This document shows, one piece after another, positions 10,567 to 20,246 of a DNA stretch of 64,000 bases (the stretch's first letter is position 1; each line of letters opens with the position of its first letter). The notes below the pieces were generated by a model, which saw only the letters and a list, made by a program, of their open reading frames with translations, searched no databases and was not told the DNA's origin. The translations under genes and the position numbers were made by a program. The stretch comes from Pseudomonas purpurea (GTDB taxonomy: Bacteria > Pseudomonadota > Gammaproteobacteria > Pseudomonadales > Pseudomonadaceae): assembly GCF_039908635.1 (NCBI RefSeq), contig NZ_CP150918.1, positions 3,467,001 to 3,531,000 of the forward strand, read 5' to 3'.

Positions 10567-11676
10567 TCACTCGATCAAGCCCCACTCCCCCGGAGGTAGT
10601 TTCTTAACCGCTGCCGACTCGACATCAAGTTTCAGCCGCAGCCTCAAATTATTAACGGAGTCCGCATGTTTCAACGCTTCACTCTCACTGACCACCCCCT
10701 CCACAACCAACTTGTAAAGCTCGCCATCGAAGGTCTGCATACCCTGCTCCGCAGACTTTTCAATGATGTTCTTGAGTTCGCCCAACTCGTTGCGCCGGAT
10801 CAGGTCGGCGATGGTCGGCGTGCCCAGCATCACTTCCACGGCGGCGCGACGCTGACCGTCGCGGGTACGGACCAAACGCTGCGAGACGAACGCCTTGAGG
10901 TTGTTGCCCAGGTCGATCAGCAACTGCGGCCGACGCTCTTCGGGGAAAAAATTGATGATGCGATCCAGCGCCTGGTTGGCGTTGTGGGCATGCAGGGTAG
11001 ACATCACCAGATGCCCGGTGTCGGCAAACGCCAGGGCGTGTTCCATGGTTTCGCGGTCGCGGATTTCGCCGATCAGCACCACATCCGGTGCCTGGCGCAG
11101 GGTGTTTTTCAGCGCGGCATGAAAGCTTCGGGTGTCGACCCCGACTTCGCGCTGGTTGATGATCGACTTCTGGTGTCGGTGGATGTACTCCACCGGGTCT
11201 TCGATGGTGATGATGTGACCACTGCTGTGGCGGTTGCGGTAATCGATCAGTGCCGCCAGCGACGTTGATTTGCCAGAATCGGTGGCCCCCACAAACAGCA
11301 TCAGGCCCTGCTTGAGCATGACGGTTTCAAGCAGCACCCGCGGCAATTTGAGGTCTTCGAAACGTGGAATCTCAAGTTTGATGTTGCGGGCGACGATGGA
11401 CACGTCATTGCGCTGTTTGAAGATATTGATCCGAAACCGCCCGATGCCGACCAGGGAAATCGCCAGGTTCATTTCCAGCTCCCGGTCGAACTCGGCGCGC
11501 TGTTCGGCGTCCATAATGCTCGCTGCGATGGCGGCGATCTCCCCGGTCTTGAACGCTTCACGGGTCAGCGGCCGAAGAGCCCCATTGAAACGACCGCTGG
11601 GCGGTGCCCCGGTGGACAGGTACAGATCGGAACCATCCTGACTGGCCAGCATTCTCAACAACGAGTGAATTTCCAT
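10567..11676 (-). CDS. pilU: Type IV pilus retraction ATPase, PilU-like
   Basis: A 369-residue PilT/PilU-family hexameric ATPase that powers pilus retraction and twitching. It has Walker A GATDSGKST, the Asp box IIGE-like segment with RQAPDVVLIGEIRD, and the His box STLHAHNA. The N-terminus MEIHSLLRML matches PilU, so I choose ATG 11676; an ATG at 11703 would add nine residues. In the Walker A loop the usual Gly is Asp, which still fits GxxxxGK[ST]. No pilT is beside it, unlike the usual pilTU pair, so it may be an extra copy. Confidence 0.85.
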   Translation of the reverse strand: MEIHSLLRMLASQDGSDLYLSTGAPPSGRFNGALRPLTREAFKTGEIAAIAASIMDAEQRAEFDRELEMNLAISLVGIGRFRINIFKQRNDVSIVARNIKLEIPRFEDLKLPRVLLETVMLKQGLMLFVGATDSGKSTSLAALIDYRNRHSSGHIITIEDPVEYIHRHQKSIINQREVGVDTRSFHAALKNTLRQAPDVVLIGEIRDRETMEHALAFADTGHLVMSTLHAHNANQALDRIINFFPEERRPQLLIDLGNNLKAFVSQRLVRTRDGQRRAAVEVMLGTPTIADLIRRNELGELKNIIEKSAEQGMQTFDGELYKLVVEGVVSESEALKHADSVNNLRLRLKLDVESAAVKKLPPGEWGLIE

Positions 11677-11806
11677 GGCAAAAAACGTCCGGGCAGCATT
11701 CAATTGATCGGTTATCGCCTGATCACGCGACTTTTCGCGCCATCATGCGTCTACACCGTTGAAGGATAGTAGAGGCCGCCGTACCGACTTGACGCAGGAA
11801 CCCTTG

Positions 11807-14344
11807 ATGAACGGATCACCTTCCGGCAGCGATGCCCAGGCCCTGATTGCTCGCCTGGACTGGGCCAACAACCCGTTGGGCGCTGCCAGCCACTGGCCAC
11901 AAAGCCTGCGCACCGCCATGGACATCGTGATTCACTCGCCCATGCCAATGTTGTTGCTGTGGGGCCCGGCGCTCACACAGATCTACAACGATGGCTTCGC
12001 CCTGCTCGCGGGCAGCAAGCATCCGCAAGCTTTCGGACAGCCAACACACCTGGTCTGGCCAGAACTCAAAGACTTTACCGACCCGATCTACAGCGCAGTC
12101 CTACAGGGGCAGGTTCGTACCTACACCGAACAACGCTTCAACCTGCAACGCAATGGCCACGAGTCCGATTTCTGGCTGGACCTGACCTACAGCCCCATCC
12201 GAGACGAGCGCGGACAGGTCGCCGGGATTCTGGTCACGGCCATCGAAACCAACGAACGCCGACGCATCGCCCTGGAACTCAAGCAACGCTCCGACGCCAG
12301 CCTCAAGGCCCAGCATGAAACCGAAGAACGCCTGCAACTGGCCCTGGCCGCCACCGACGCAGTCGGCACCTGGGATTGGGACATCGGCGAGGATCGCTTC
12401 ATTGCCGACGCTCACTTCGCGCAGTTGCACAGCATCGACCCGGCGCTTGCCGGACAGCTGCCGATCAGCGCCTACCTGAGCGGCGTCCACCCTGAAGACC
12501 GGGCCATGGTCGCCCGCAGCATCAAGCACTGCATCACCCACGGCACCGAATACGGCGAGGAGTATCGCCTGTTGCAGGCCAACGGTGAGGTGCGCTGGGT
12601 CTTCGCCCGAGGGCGCTGCTACAAGGATCACCATGGTCGGCCGACCCGGTTTCTCGGCGCGGCCCTGGACCTGACCGAGCGCAAGCACACCGAACAGGCC
12701 CTGCGCCAAAGCCAGACCGAGCTGCAACTGATCATCAACGCCATGCCGGTGCTGATCGGTTACGTCGACCGTGAGGAGCGCTTCCGCCTCAATAACAGCG
12801 CGTACCTGGAGTGGTACGGCATGACCCCGCAGGAGCTCTACGGCAAGAGCATCCGCGAAGTGCTGGGAGACGAGCTCTATGCCACCCGCGCCGAGCAGAT
12901 CGATGCGGCCCTCAGCGGCAAGTCGTGCAGTTTTGAGGCGTACTCACCGCACCGCGACGGTCGCCCGCGCTTCGCGCTGATGAAGTACCTGCCACGCTTC
13001 GGTGCCGACGGCGCGGTCAATGGTTTCTACATTTTCGTGATCGATGAAACCGAGCGTAAACAGACCGAGGCCGCCCTGCGCAACCTCAACGAAACCCTGG
13101 AAGAACGCGTCGGCGAGCGAACCCAGGCCCTGGCCGAAGCCAACCAGCGCCTGCAAAGTGAAATGTTTGAACGCGAACGGGCCGAAGACGCATTGCGCCA
13201 CGCCCAGAAGATGGAAGCGGTGGGCCAGCTCACCGGCGGCATCGCCCATGATTTCAACAACATGCTGACCGGGATCATCGGCAGCCTCGACCTGATGCAG
13301 CGCTACATCGCCGATGGCCGCAGCGACGAAATCGGCCGTTTCGCCGACGCCGCCGTGTCCTCGGCCAACCGCGCTGCCGCGTTGACCCATCGGCTGCTGG
13401 CGTTCTCGCGCCGTCAGTCGCTCAATCGCCAACCGCTGGACCCCAACACGCTGGTGCGCTCCCTTGAGGAGCTATTCCGGCGCACCAAGGGCGAGCACAT
13501 TGAACTCAACCTGCGGCTGGGCACCGATGTGTGGCCGGTGAACACCGACGCCAGTCAATTGGAAAACGCCCTGCTCAACCTGGTGATCAACGCCCGCGAT
13601 GCGATGCCCGAGGGCGGTGAACTGCTGATTGAAACCGCCAACAGTTACCTCGACGGCACCGAGATCAGCACGCTGGAACCGGTCAAGGCCGGTGATTACG
13701 TGATGCTCGGGGTCAGCGATAACGGTTCGGGCATGAGCCCGCGCATCCTGGCCAAGGCGTTCGACCCGTTCTTCACCACCAAACCCATCGGCCAGGGCAC
13801 CGGGCTGGGCCTGTCGATGATCTACGGTTTTGCCCAGCAGTCGGGTGGCCACGTGACCCTCAGCAGTCAGCCCGACCAAGGCACCACCGTGCGGCTGTAC
13901 CTGCCGAGGTTGCACGCCGTACCGCAGGAAAAACCCGCCACGCCCGCGACTCTGGACCCTCCGTTTGCCACGGCCGGTGAGTCGGTGGTGCTGGTCGAAG
14001 ACGACCCGGCCGTGCGCATGCTGGTACTCAACGTGCTGAACGAGCTGGGTTACACCACCCACGAGGCCGAGGACGCCCGGGCCGCGTTACCCTTGATCGA
14101 GTCCGGGCTTCGGGTCGACCTGCTGATCACCGATGTCGGCCTGCCAGGCATGAATGGCCGACAGTTGGCCGAGATCGCCCGTCAGTATCGACCGGGTCTC
14201 AAAGTGCTGTTCATGACCGGTTACGCGGAAAAAGCCGCCGAACGCCAGGGTTTTCTCGACGAGGGCATGGACCTGGTGTCCAAGCCGTTTTCCATTGAGT
14301 TACTGGCCGGCAAGATTCGCCACATGATCCGCCAGGCCGGTTGA
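11807..14344 (+). CDS. Hybrid sensor histidine kinase with PAS domains and receiver
   Basis: An 845-residue cytoplasmic hybrid kinase. An N-terminal GAF/PAS-like region is followed by two PAS/PAC modules (about residues 180-310 and 315-430), a coiled coil, HisKA with H481 in GIAHDFNN, a HATPase domain ([13 protein letters not shown]) and a C-terminal receiver with phospho-acceptor D776 in LITDVGLPG. No transmembrane segment is seen. ATG 11807 is preceded by AGGAA at 11796-11800; a TTG at 11759 is less likely. It is divergent from pilU and has no partner regulator beside it. The signal is unknown; PAS domains of this type often sense redox, light or small ligands. Confidence 0.88.
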   Translation: MNGSPSGSDAQALIARLDWANNPLGAASHWPQSLRTAMDIVIHSPMPMLLLWGPALTQIYNDGFALLAGSKHPQAFGQPTHLVWPELKDFTDPIYSAVLQGQVRTYTEQRFNLQRNGHESDFWLDLTYSPIRDERGQVAGILVTAIETNERRRIALELKQRSDASLKAQHETEERLQLALAATDAVGTWDWDIGEDRFIADAHFAQLHSIDPALAGQLPISAYLSGVHPEDRAMVARSIKHCITHGTEYGEEYRLLQANGEVRWVFARGRCYKDHHGRPTRFLGAALDLTERKHTEQALRQSQTELQLIINAMPVLIGYVDREERFRLNNSAYLEWYGMTPQELYGKSIREVLGDELYATRAEQIDAALSGKSCSFEAYSPHRDGRPRFALMKYLPRFGADGAVNGFYIFVIDETERKQTEAALRNLNETLEERVGERTQALAEANQRLQSEMFERERAEDALRHAQKMEAVGQLTGGIAHDFNNMLTGIIGSLDLMQRYIADGRSDEIGRFADAAVSSANRAAALTHRLLAFSRRQSLNRQPLDPNTLVRSLEELFRRTKGEHIELNLRLGTDVWPVNTDASQLENALLNLVINARDAMPEGGELLIETANSYLDGTEISTLEPVKAGDYVMLGVSDNGSGMSPRILAKAFDPFFTTKPIGQGTGLGLSMIYGFAQQSGGHVTLSSQPDQGTTVRLYLPRLHAVPQEKPATPATLDPPFATAGESVVLVEDDPAVRMLVLNVLNELGYTTHEAEDARAALPLIESGLRVDLLITDVGLPGMNGRQLAEIARQYRPGLKVLFMTGYAEKAAERQGFLDEGMDLVSKPFSIELLAGKIRHMIRQAG

Positions 14345-14396
14345 TATCAGGCATAATCGCGCCCCGCCGACACCACCGCTACAAGGTAACTGCCCC

Positions 14397-14672
14397 ATGA
14401 AAGCTCAAGCCCGCCATATTCTGGTGAAAACCGCCGACGAGGCCGAACAGCTCAAGCAACGCATCGCCAAGGGCGAGGCCTTCGATGTGCTGGCCAAGAA
14501 ATACTCCACCTGCCCCTCCGGCAAACGCGGTGGCGACCTGGGCGAAGTACGTCCCGGGCAAATGGTCGGCGTTATCGACGCGGTGATTTTCAAGAAGCCG
14601 CTGCGGGTGGTGCATGGCCCGATCAAGAGCAAATTCGGTTATCACCTGGTGCAGGTGTTTTACCGCGATTGA
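14397..14672 (+). CDS. ppiC: Peptidyl-prolyl cis-trans isomerase, parvulin type
   Basis: A 91-residue single-domain parvulin with no signal sequence, so cytoplasmic. The fold is marked by ARHILVK at the start, the AKKYSTCPSG segment, GGDLGE and the final FGYHLVQV. It catalyses proline isomerisation in folding clients. Length and sequence match E. coli PpiC. It follows the kinase by 50 bases and may share its transcript. Confidence 0.93.
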   Translation: MKAQARHILVKTADEAEQLKQRIAKGEAFDVLAKKYSTCPSGKRGGDLGEVRPGQMVGVIDAVIFKKPLRVVHGPIKSKFGYHLVQVFYRD

Positions 14673-14740
14673 CGGGTGGACTTTGACCCGCCCATGGGTT
14701 TTTACGGTGTTGCCGCAGATTGCCGCAGCACCTCAAACCC

Positions 14741-14765
14741 TGTGGGAGCCGGGCTTGCCCGCGAT
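14741..14765. repeat. Single REP arm, family A
   Basis: TGTGGGAGCCGGGCTTGCCCGCGAT is a lone, diverged copy of the family A arm between ppiC and the convergent kdgK gene. Confidence 0.7.
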
Positions 14766-14795
14766 CCGCTTGTGCAGCAAACGGCCATTCACGGC

Positions 14796-15719
14796 CTACT
14801 TCGGAATCAACGCCCCCGGCACCTGAATCACCCGACTCGCCAGCGCATGCCCGGCCACAGCGGCCTCTGCCGGGCGATCGCCCCGCAAACGACTGGCCAG
14901 GTACGCCGCACTGAACGAATCTCCCGCTGCGGTGGTGTCCACCACCCGTTCGACACGTTGCGCGGGCACCTCGAAGGACTCGTCGCCACACCGGATGAGG
15001 CACGACTCGGCGCCGCGCTTGAGCACCACTTCCGCAGTGCCGATCTGTTCATAAGCCGCGAACACCGCTGCCGTGTCGACAAATCCGAACGATGCCTGCT
15101 CATCGTCCACTGTCAGCAGTGCCAGATCGACGTAGGGCAACACCTCGCGATAGGCCGCGCGGGCCTGCTCGACGCTGCTCCACAAGCGCGGTCGATAGTT
15201 GTTGTCGAACACAATCCGCGACCCCCGCCGACGCGCCTCGACCAGTGTTTCAATCAGTTTTCGACGCCCTGTTTCACCCAGCACCGCCAGGGTGATGCCA
15301 CTCAAATACAGCCCATCGTAATCCGGCAGTGCTGCCAGAATCGGCGCGGCCGCAGGCGTGGTGAAGCAATCGCGTACCGCTGCTTCGTTGCGCCAATAGA
15401 GGAAGCGACGTTCGCCCGAAGAATCGGTCTGGATGCAGTACAAACCGGGCAAACGCCCCGGCAGACGCTGAACCATCGCCAGGCCGATACCTTCGTCCGC
15501 CCAGCTCTGGCACATCGCATCGCTGAAACTGTCATCACCCAACGCAGTGACGTAATCCACGCGAGCCCCGGCGCCCAACTCACGAGCCAGGTAGACCGCC
15601 GTGTTCAAGGTGTCGCCGCCGAAGCTCTGTTGCAGGCTGCCATCGGCGCGCTGCTGCAACTCGATCATGCATTCGCCGATCAGCGCGATGCGTGGGGTGT
15701 TGGGGCTGAGGGTGTTCAT
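14796..15719 (-). CDS. kdgK: 2-dehydro-3-deoxygluconokinase (PfkB family)
   Basis: A 307-residue ribokinase-family sugar kinase. It has the N-terminal GECMIEL and FGGDTLNTA segments typical of KDG kinases, and the PfkB C-terminal signature DTTAAGDSFSAAY with the catalytic Asp. It phosphorylates 2-keto-3-deoxygluconate to KDPG, which enters the Entner-Doudoroff route. It is the last gene of a minus-strand group with a PLP enzyme, an IclR regulator and RidA, separated from them by 140 bases carrying a REPIN. That grouping suggests the KDG comes from a deaminated sugar acid. Confidence 0.85.
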   Translation of the reverse strand: MNTLSPNTPRIALIGECMIELQQRADGSLQQSFGGDTLNTAVYLARELGAGARVDYVTALGDDSFSDAMCQSWADEGIGLAMVQRLPGRLPGLYCIQTDSSGERRFLYWRNEAAVRDCFTTPAAAPILAALPDYDGLYLSGITLAVLGETGRRKLIETLVEARRRGSRIVFDNNYRPRLWSSVEQARAAYREVLPYVDLALLTVDDEQASFGFVDTAAVFAAYEQIGTAEVVLKRGAESCLIRCGDESFEVPAQRVERVVDTTAAGDSFSAAYLASRLRGDRPAEAAVAGHALASRVIQVPGALIPK

Positions 15720-15764
15720 TATTGTGGGGGCTCTGATGATTCAATGTTGTCTAGCAGGCCGTCA

Positions 15765-15837
15765 TCGCGAGCAAGCTCGCTCCCACACTGGATCTGTGTC
15801 GTTCACAAATCCCTGTGGGAGCGAGGCTTGCTCGCGA
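15765..15837. repeat. REPIN, family A
   Basis: Near-perfect inverted arms (TCGCGAGCAAGCTCGCTCCC and GGGAGCGAGGCTTGCTCGCGA) flank a spacer with GGATCTGTGTCGTTCACAAA, the third copy of that spacer in the window. It sits between kdgK and the PLP enzyme gene. Confidence 0.9.
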
Positions 15838-15859
15838 TAGCCACGCTGCAGCCTCAAAC

Positions 15860-17077
15860 CTAAAAACAGGTTTCCATGCTTTCGATGACATTCAACTGCG
15901 CGTCCACCAGCAGGCCGGTGCGCCACTTGTCGAACGTCAGGCACGGGTGGGAAGTCCCGAACGAAATGATGTCACCCAGCCGCAACTCAACCCCCGCCGC
16001 CACCGTCATGAATGCGTGCTGGTCCATGACCGCCGTCACCTTGCAGGCACTGACATCGTCGCCCACCGCTGGCAACACACCCGCCCGGTAACGCAGCAAT
16101 GGCACCGGCAGCCCGGCGTCATACGCCACATCACGCTTGCCCAGGGCGATCACCGCAAAACCCGGCTCCGGCAAGGACTGCACGTGCGCCCAGACCTCCA
16201 GCGCCGGGCGCAGGCCTTCGTGCAAATCGCTGCGACGGTCCAGCACGCAGCATTGCGCTTCTTTGTAGATGCCGTGGTCATGAGCCACGTAACTGCCGGG
16301 GCGCAACACGCTGAGGAAACGGCCAGCGGCGTTCCGGGCTTCGAAGGATTCGGCAATCAGGTCGTACCAGGCCGAACCCGACGCGGTGATGATCGGCGTG
16401 TCGATGGCAAACGTGCCGTTGTCTTGCAGTTGCACCGCGAGGCGCACCAGCGAGTCGGCAAACTCGCGAATGCCACTGACGGCATGATCGCCATGAATCA
16501 CCCCTTCGTAGCCTTCGATACCGGTCAACGCCAGGCCCGGTTGTGCCTTGATCACTTCGGCCAGGGCCAACACGTCGGCTTCGCTGCGACAGCCGCACCG
16601 ACCGCCAACCACGCCGTACTCAATCATCACGTTCAAGCGCTGGCCGCGCGCCGCGAAAAACGCCCCGAGGTCGGCGACGTTGTCCGGGTGATCGACCATG
16701 CAGTGGAAGTCGAACGTCGGGTCTGTCAGTAAATCGGCAATCAGCGCCATGTTCGGCGCGCCGACCAACTGATTGGCCATCAACACCCGCCGCACGCCAT
16801 GAACATACGCCGCATGAGTCTGCACGGCCGTCGCCAGGGTGATACCCCAGGCGCCCGCTTCCAGTTGGCGCCGAAACAATGCCGGGGTCATGCTGGTTTT
16901 ACCGTGAGGGGCCAATTCGGCGCCGCTGTCGCTGACGAATGCCTGCATCCAGCGAATGTTGTGTTCCAGCGCGTCGCGGTGCAGCACCAGCGCCGGCAGG
17001 CTGATGTCGCGCACCAGGTTTGCACCGGGTTGACCCGCGCCCTTTTCCACGACAGCGATATTCAAGGCAGAAGACAT
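15860..17077 (-). CDS. Fold-type III PLP enzyme (D-serine/D-threonine dehydratase-like; possible D-glucosaminate dehydratase)
   Basis: A 405-residue protein of the alanine-racemase-barrel family that includes DSD1 D-serine dehydratase, D-threo-3-hydroxyaspartate dehydratase and D-threonine aldolase. The PLP lysine is K60 in APHGKTS, and the metal-site His/Cys pair is in GTSHPCLTF near the C-terminus. Start ATG 17077 has a strong GAGGAG site; an ATG at 17092 is less likely. Such enzymes release an enamine/imine and ammonia. A RidA gene, which hydrolyses such intermediates, and kdgK flank it, so D-glucosaminate to KDG is an attractive substrate guess. The family is firm, the substrate is not. 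Confidence 0.8.
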   Translation of the reverse strand: MSSALNIAVVEKGAGQPGANLVRDISLPALVLHRDALEHNIRWMQAFVSDSGAELAPHGKTSMTPALFRRQLEAGAWGITLATAVQTHAAYVHGVRRVLMANQLVGAPNMALIADLLTDPTFDFHCMVDHPDNVADLGAFFAARGQRLNVMIEYGVVGGRCGCRSEADVLALAEVIKAQPGLALTGIEGYEGVIHGDHAVSGIREFADSLVRLAVQLQDNGTFAIDTPIITASGSAWYDLIAESFEARNAAGRFLSVLRPGSYVAHDHGIYKEAQCCVLDRRSDLHEGLRPALEVWAHVQSLPEPGFAVIALGKRDVAYDAGLPVPLLRYRAGVLPAVGDDVSACKVTAVMDQHAFMTVAAGVELRLGDIISFGTSHPCLTFDKWRTGLLVDAQLNVIESMETCF

Positions 17078-17114
17078 GTTCAAACTCCTCAAGCGTGGCC
17101 GCGAGCAGCCGTGG

Positions 17115-17879
17115 TTATTCGTTGATGCGACGGGCCAGGTTGTTCGCGCTTTCGATCAATACCCGGCGATAGTCGTTGTAATTGTTTTGGGCATCGGCTC
17201 TGGGCGCAACGATGCACAGGGTCGCAATGGCCACGCCGTTCGGGTCTTTGACCGGGGCAGCGAAGCAATGGGTGAAGGTGTCGGCAACGCTGTCGAAAGA
17301 GAAGAAACCGTCGACTGCGGCCTGACGGATTTGCGCCAGGAAATGTTCCAGCAGCAAGCGTTCACCGTCGGGCAGGATGAAGTCCTGGTCATCGATCAGC
17401 TCAACGATCTGCTGGTCGCTCAAATGCGCCAGCAACAGGCGCCCGGAAGCCGTCCACGGGATCGGCGCGTTCTCGCCGATGTTGGAAGAAATACGGAAAT
17501 GCCGCTCGCCCTCTTTCATCAGCGCCACCGTGTACTTGCGCCCGTTGAGCAGGCACATCTGCGCGGTTTCGCGGGTCTGGCTGACGATCTCCTGCAAGGC
17601 GTGACCGGCCTCGCGGGTCAGGTCGAAATGGCGTAAATGCGCCTGGCCGAGAAAGTACAGTTGCCGCCCGAGATAGACGTGACCGTCCTTGCCCACCGGT
17701 TCGAGAATCCGTCGTTCAAGCAGGGACGCGACCAGTTCGTAGACCGTGGATTTCGGACTGCCGATGCCGCTGGCGATTTCGTTGGGGCGCAGTGGCCGGC
17801 CGATGTCCTTGAGGAAATCGAGGATATCGAACGCCCGGTCCAGGCCGCGTGCACGGCGCTTGATGGTGTCTTCGGTCAT
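17115..17879 (-). CDS. IclR-family transcriptional regulator
   Basis: A 254-residue regulator with an N-terminal winged helix-turn-helix (residues about 10-70, containing NEIASGIGSPKSTVYELV) and a C-terminal IclR ligand-binding domain. It lies between the RidA gene (50 bases upstream) and the PLP enzyme (37 bases downstream), so it is part of the operon it probably controls. An inverted repeat TTCCG-N6-CGGAA upstream of the RidA gene (18378-18393) is a likely operator. The ligand is probably a substrate of the pathway. Confidence 0.9.
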   Translation of the reverse strand: MTEDTIKRRARGLDRAFDILDFLKDIGRPLRPNEIASGIGSPKSTVYELVASLLERRILEPVGKDGHVYLGRQLYFLGQAHLRHFDLTREAGHALQEIVSQTRETAQMCLLNGRKYTVALMKEGERHFRISSNIGENAPIPWTASGRLLLAHLSDQQIVELIDDQDFILPDGERLLLEHFLAQIRQAAVDGFFSFDSVADTFTHCFAAPVKDPNGVAIATLCIVAPRADAQNNYNDYRRVLIESANNLARRINE

Positions 17880-17929
17880 GTCAGTGGGTTCCCGCAGCGT
17901 TCAACCAGAATAAGGTGGCGGCCCGCGGC

Positions 17930-18319
17930 TCAGGCCTTTTTCTTGTAGGCGATGCAGTCAATCTCGACCTTGCAATCCACCATCATGTTCGCCTGTACGC
18001 AGGCACGGGCCGGGGCGTGCTCAGGGCTGAAGTACTCGGAAAACACCTTGTTGAAACTCCAGAAATCCCGTGGGTCTTCCAGCCACACGCCAGTGCGCAC
18101 CACGTCTTCGAGGCCATAACCGGCTTCTTCAAGAATGGCGATCAGGTTGCGCATCGTCTGATGCGTCTGCTCGACGATGCCGCCGACAATGATTTCGCCA
18201 TTTACCGCCGGCACCTGGCCGGATACGTGCAACCAGCCATCGGCTTCGACAGCACGAGCGAAAGGACGGGGCTGGCCGCCACCGGCGGTGCTGCCGGTGC
18301 CATAACGAGTAATGCTCAT
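17930..18319 (-). CDS. RidA-family enamine/imine deaminase
   Basis: A 129-residue RidA/YjgF/UK114 protein. It keeps the conserved Arg (PARACVQA) and the EIDCIA segment of the active-site pocket. RidA proteins hydrolyse reactive 2-aminoacrylate-type intermediates made by PLP dehydratases, which fits the PLP enzyme two genes downstream. Start ATG 18319 follows AGGAGAAACACC; an ATG at 18352 has no such site. It is the first gene of the group and lies about 60 bases downstream of a putative IclR operator. Confidence 0.9.
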   Translation of the reverse strand: MSITRYGTGSTAGGGQPRPFARAVEADGWLHVSGQVPAVNGEIIVGGIVEQTHQTMRNLIAILEEAGYGLEDVVRTGVWLEDPRDFWSFNKVFSEYFSPEHAPARACVQANMMVDCKVEIDCIAYKKKA

Positions 18320-18377
18320 GGTGTTTCTCCTGCTGAAAAGAAAAGTCGGCATTGCATGATGAGCGCCACCAAATAAA

Positions 18378-18393
18378 TTCCGCTATAACGGAA
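18378..18393. promoter_or_regulatory. Probable IclR-type operator
   Basis: TTCCGCTATAACGGAA is an inverted repeat with 5-bp arms and a 6-bp centre, a form common among IclR-family operators. A further half site CCGGAAC follows at 18408-18414. It lies upstream of the minus-strand RidA-IclR-PLP enzyme group. Confidence 0.6.
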
Positions 18394-18414
18394 CTTAATA
18401 TGCAATACCGGAAC

Positions 18415-18749
18415 GAGTCGCAGAAAGTGTGCCACAGGATTTCGCGAAAATCTCGACTCTATAAAAAAACCCGATGATTCAACGAGATAACAAAACAACA
18501 GAGCAATGCATCAACACGTACTGCCAACCGCAGGCACAACAGTCGGTAGCAAGATCACCCTGGGGCATGAAGTGCCGGGGAAAAGCGAAACCACTGAGCG
18601 ACCCTTGCCCGGTAGCGGGAGCCCAAAAAACCAAAGCTTCACCTCTGGTCAGAAAAATCACAGCACTGTCAGATCTGACAGTAGCCCCACAGCACTCGCT
18701 GTATTAGGGTCGATATCAACGCGAGACCGCCACAACAAGGACGATATCC
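18415..18749. other. Intergenic region between divergent transcripts
   Basis: The spacer between the RidA gene and the thioredoxin-like gene holds the IclR-type operator at its left end and an 18-bp palindrome at 18665-18682. The open frames across it have no convincing codon use or start, and I see no RNA gene. Confidence 0.5.
18665..18682. promoter_or_regulatory. 18-bp perfect palindrome, candidate operator
   Basis: ACTGTCAGATCTGACAGT is a perfect palindrome 67 bases before the thioredoxin-like start codon. There is no T-run, so it is more likely a protein-binding site than a terminator. I do not know the binding protein. Confidence 0.5.
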
Positions 18750-19205
18750 ATGAATGCCATCATCACTCGCATTGCCACGCCGCAGGGCTACCGCAAGGCC
18801 TTGAGCACCTATCGTCCGGTCATCATGTATTTCGGCCACCCGAGTTGTTATGCCTGTGAAATGGCGGGGCCGATTTTTCAGAAGGTGGCCAGGCCCTATG
18901 TGGATCAGGCCGATATCTACATGCTGGACACCAGCGAGTCGCCCCGGCATCAGGATGTGACCGGCACCCCCACCGTACTGTTCTTCAACAAGGGCAAGCT
19001 GGTGCAGAAACTCAAGGGTTTTGAGAGCAAGGCCCTTCTCGAACAAATCGTGACACGCCACGTCGGGAAAATTCGCCCAAAACCCCTGGACCGCATCCCT
19101 CGTCATGACCTGACCTGGCTCAAGCAAACCCTGAAAAAACTGTGCATGGCCCCGCGCGGATACACCTTGCTGGAGCGTCGTCTGGCTCACAACAGCCTGA
19201 ATTGA
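18750..19205 (+). CDS. Thioredoxin-like protein
   Basis: A 151-residue protein with a thioredoxin fold: redox motif C33-Y-A-C36 after the beta strand PVIMYFGH, and cis-Pro loop in VTGTPTVLFF. There is no signal peptide, so it should act in the cytoplasm. The C-terminal 50 residues are basic and outside the fold. The start follows AAGGA at good spacing. The CYAC motif differs from the CGPC of thioredoxin, so its redox potential and partner are unknown. Confidence 0.82.
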   Translation: MNAIITRIATPQGYRKALSTYRPVIMYFGHPSCYACEMAGPIFQKVARPYVDQADIYMLDTSESPRHQDVTGTPTVLFFNKGKLVQKLKGFESKALLEQIVTRHVGKIRPKPLDRIPRHDLTWLKQTLKKLCMAPRGYTLLERRLAHNSLN

Positions 19206-19276
19206 TAGCGCGTGGCGCCATTCATCATTCAGATGAACCAAGCCTCCAAAAGGCAGCTTCTGGAGGATCATGATCG

Positions 19277-20146
19277 TCAGCCACTTTTGACCCGCTCAAT
19301 GTAGCGCGCCACTGCCGGGGCCTTTTCGAAGCGGCGGTGGATCAATGACAACCAGGACGACGCTTCGCTGCCCCTGATCGGCCGATACAGCACATTCGGC
19401 AGGCTGACGTGACCCACCACCGATGCGGGCACCACCGCCACGCCCTGCCCCAACGACACCAGCGCAATCACCGCCACCAACCCGCCGGGTTGAGGGCCCA
19501 GGCGCGGTGCGAAACCGCCGAGAGCGGCAATCTGCAACGTGCCGTTGATCTGCTCCGGGAGGATGAACGTCTCGTTGTGCAGGTGTTGCGGGGCGATGTC
19601 CGGTAAACGCCCCAGCCAGGAATCGGCCGGCAGCGCCAGGACAAACCCTTCGGCGTCCAGGTGAATGGCTTCCAGGCCTTCGGGCAGGTTCATCGGGGAG
19701 CGGACATAGCCGATGTCGAATCGACCATCGACGACCATCGCCGGCAGCGCCGCCATGGACATTTCCCGAACGCTGAGGCTGACATCCGCATGGTTTCGGC
19801 TGAACACCTGAACGTGTTTTTGCAGCAACCCGCCATACACCGCCGAGGCTACATACCCGACCTCGATATGACCGATCTCTCCCCGCCCGGCCCGCTGCGC
19901 ATTGCGCTGGGCCACCTCGAACTGGCGCACCGTGGCCTCGGCCTCGATCACCAGCGCCGCGCCCGCCTCGGTCAGGCTGACTTCGCGCTGACCGCGCAGG
20001 AACAACCGCGTGCCGAGGGCGCTTTCCAGGTCCTGGATCTGCCGGCTCAAGGTCGGCGGCGCGATGCCCAGTTGCTCGGCCGCGCGGGTGAAGTTGCGCT
20101 GTCGGGCCACCGCCAGAAAGTAACGAAAGTGCCGGATATCAATCAT
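19277..20146 (-). CDS. LysR-family transcriptional regulator
   Basis: A 289-residue LysR-type regulator: N-terminal winged helix (FTRAAEQLGIAPPTLSRQI) and a substrate-binding C-terminal domain. It is divergent from a small ORF and an MFS exporter beginning 100 bases away, the classic layout in which the regulator controls its neighbour. The inducer is unknown. Confidence 0.9.
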   Translation of the reverse strand: MIDIRHFRYFLAVARQRNFTRAAEQLGIAPPTLSRQIQDLESALGTRLFLRGQREVSLTEAGAALVIEAEATVRQFEVAQRNAQRAGRGEIGHIEVGYVASAVYGGLLQKHVQVFSRNHADVSLSVREMSMAALPAMVVDGRFDIGYVRSPMNLPEGLEAIHLDAEGFVLALPADSWLGRLPDIAPQHLHNETFILPEQINGTLQIAALGGFAPRLGPQPGGLVAVIALVSLGQGVAVVPASVVGHVSLPNVLYRPIRGSEASSWLSLIHRRFEKAPAVARYIERVKSG

Positions 20147-20246
20147 TGCGTTAGCTCATAGGTAATGAAGTGCCGCTCCCTGGCTAACAACGTGTCGAAA
20201 CCACCGGGATAAGCTGCACGTACATCCACAGTAGAGAGCCTGCGCC

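Noticed and set aside
18474..18707. 77-codon plus-strand frame before the thioredoxin-like gene
   Set aside because: No ribosome site, no domain, and it spans the 18-bp palindrome and promoter region.
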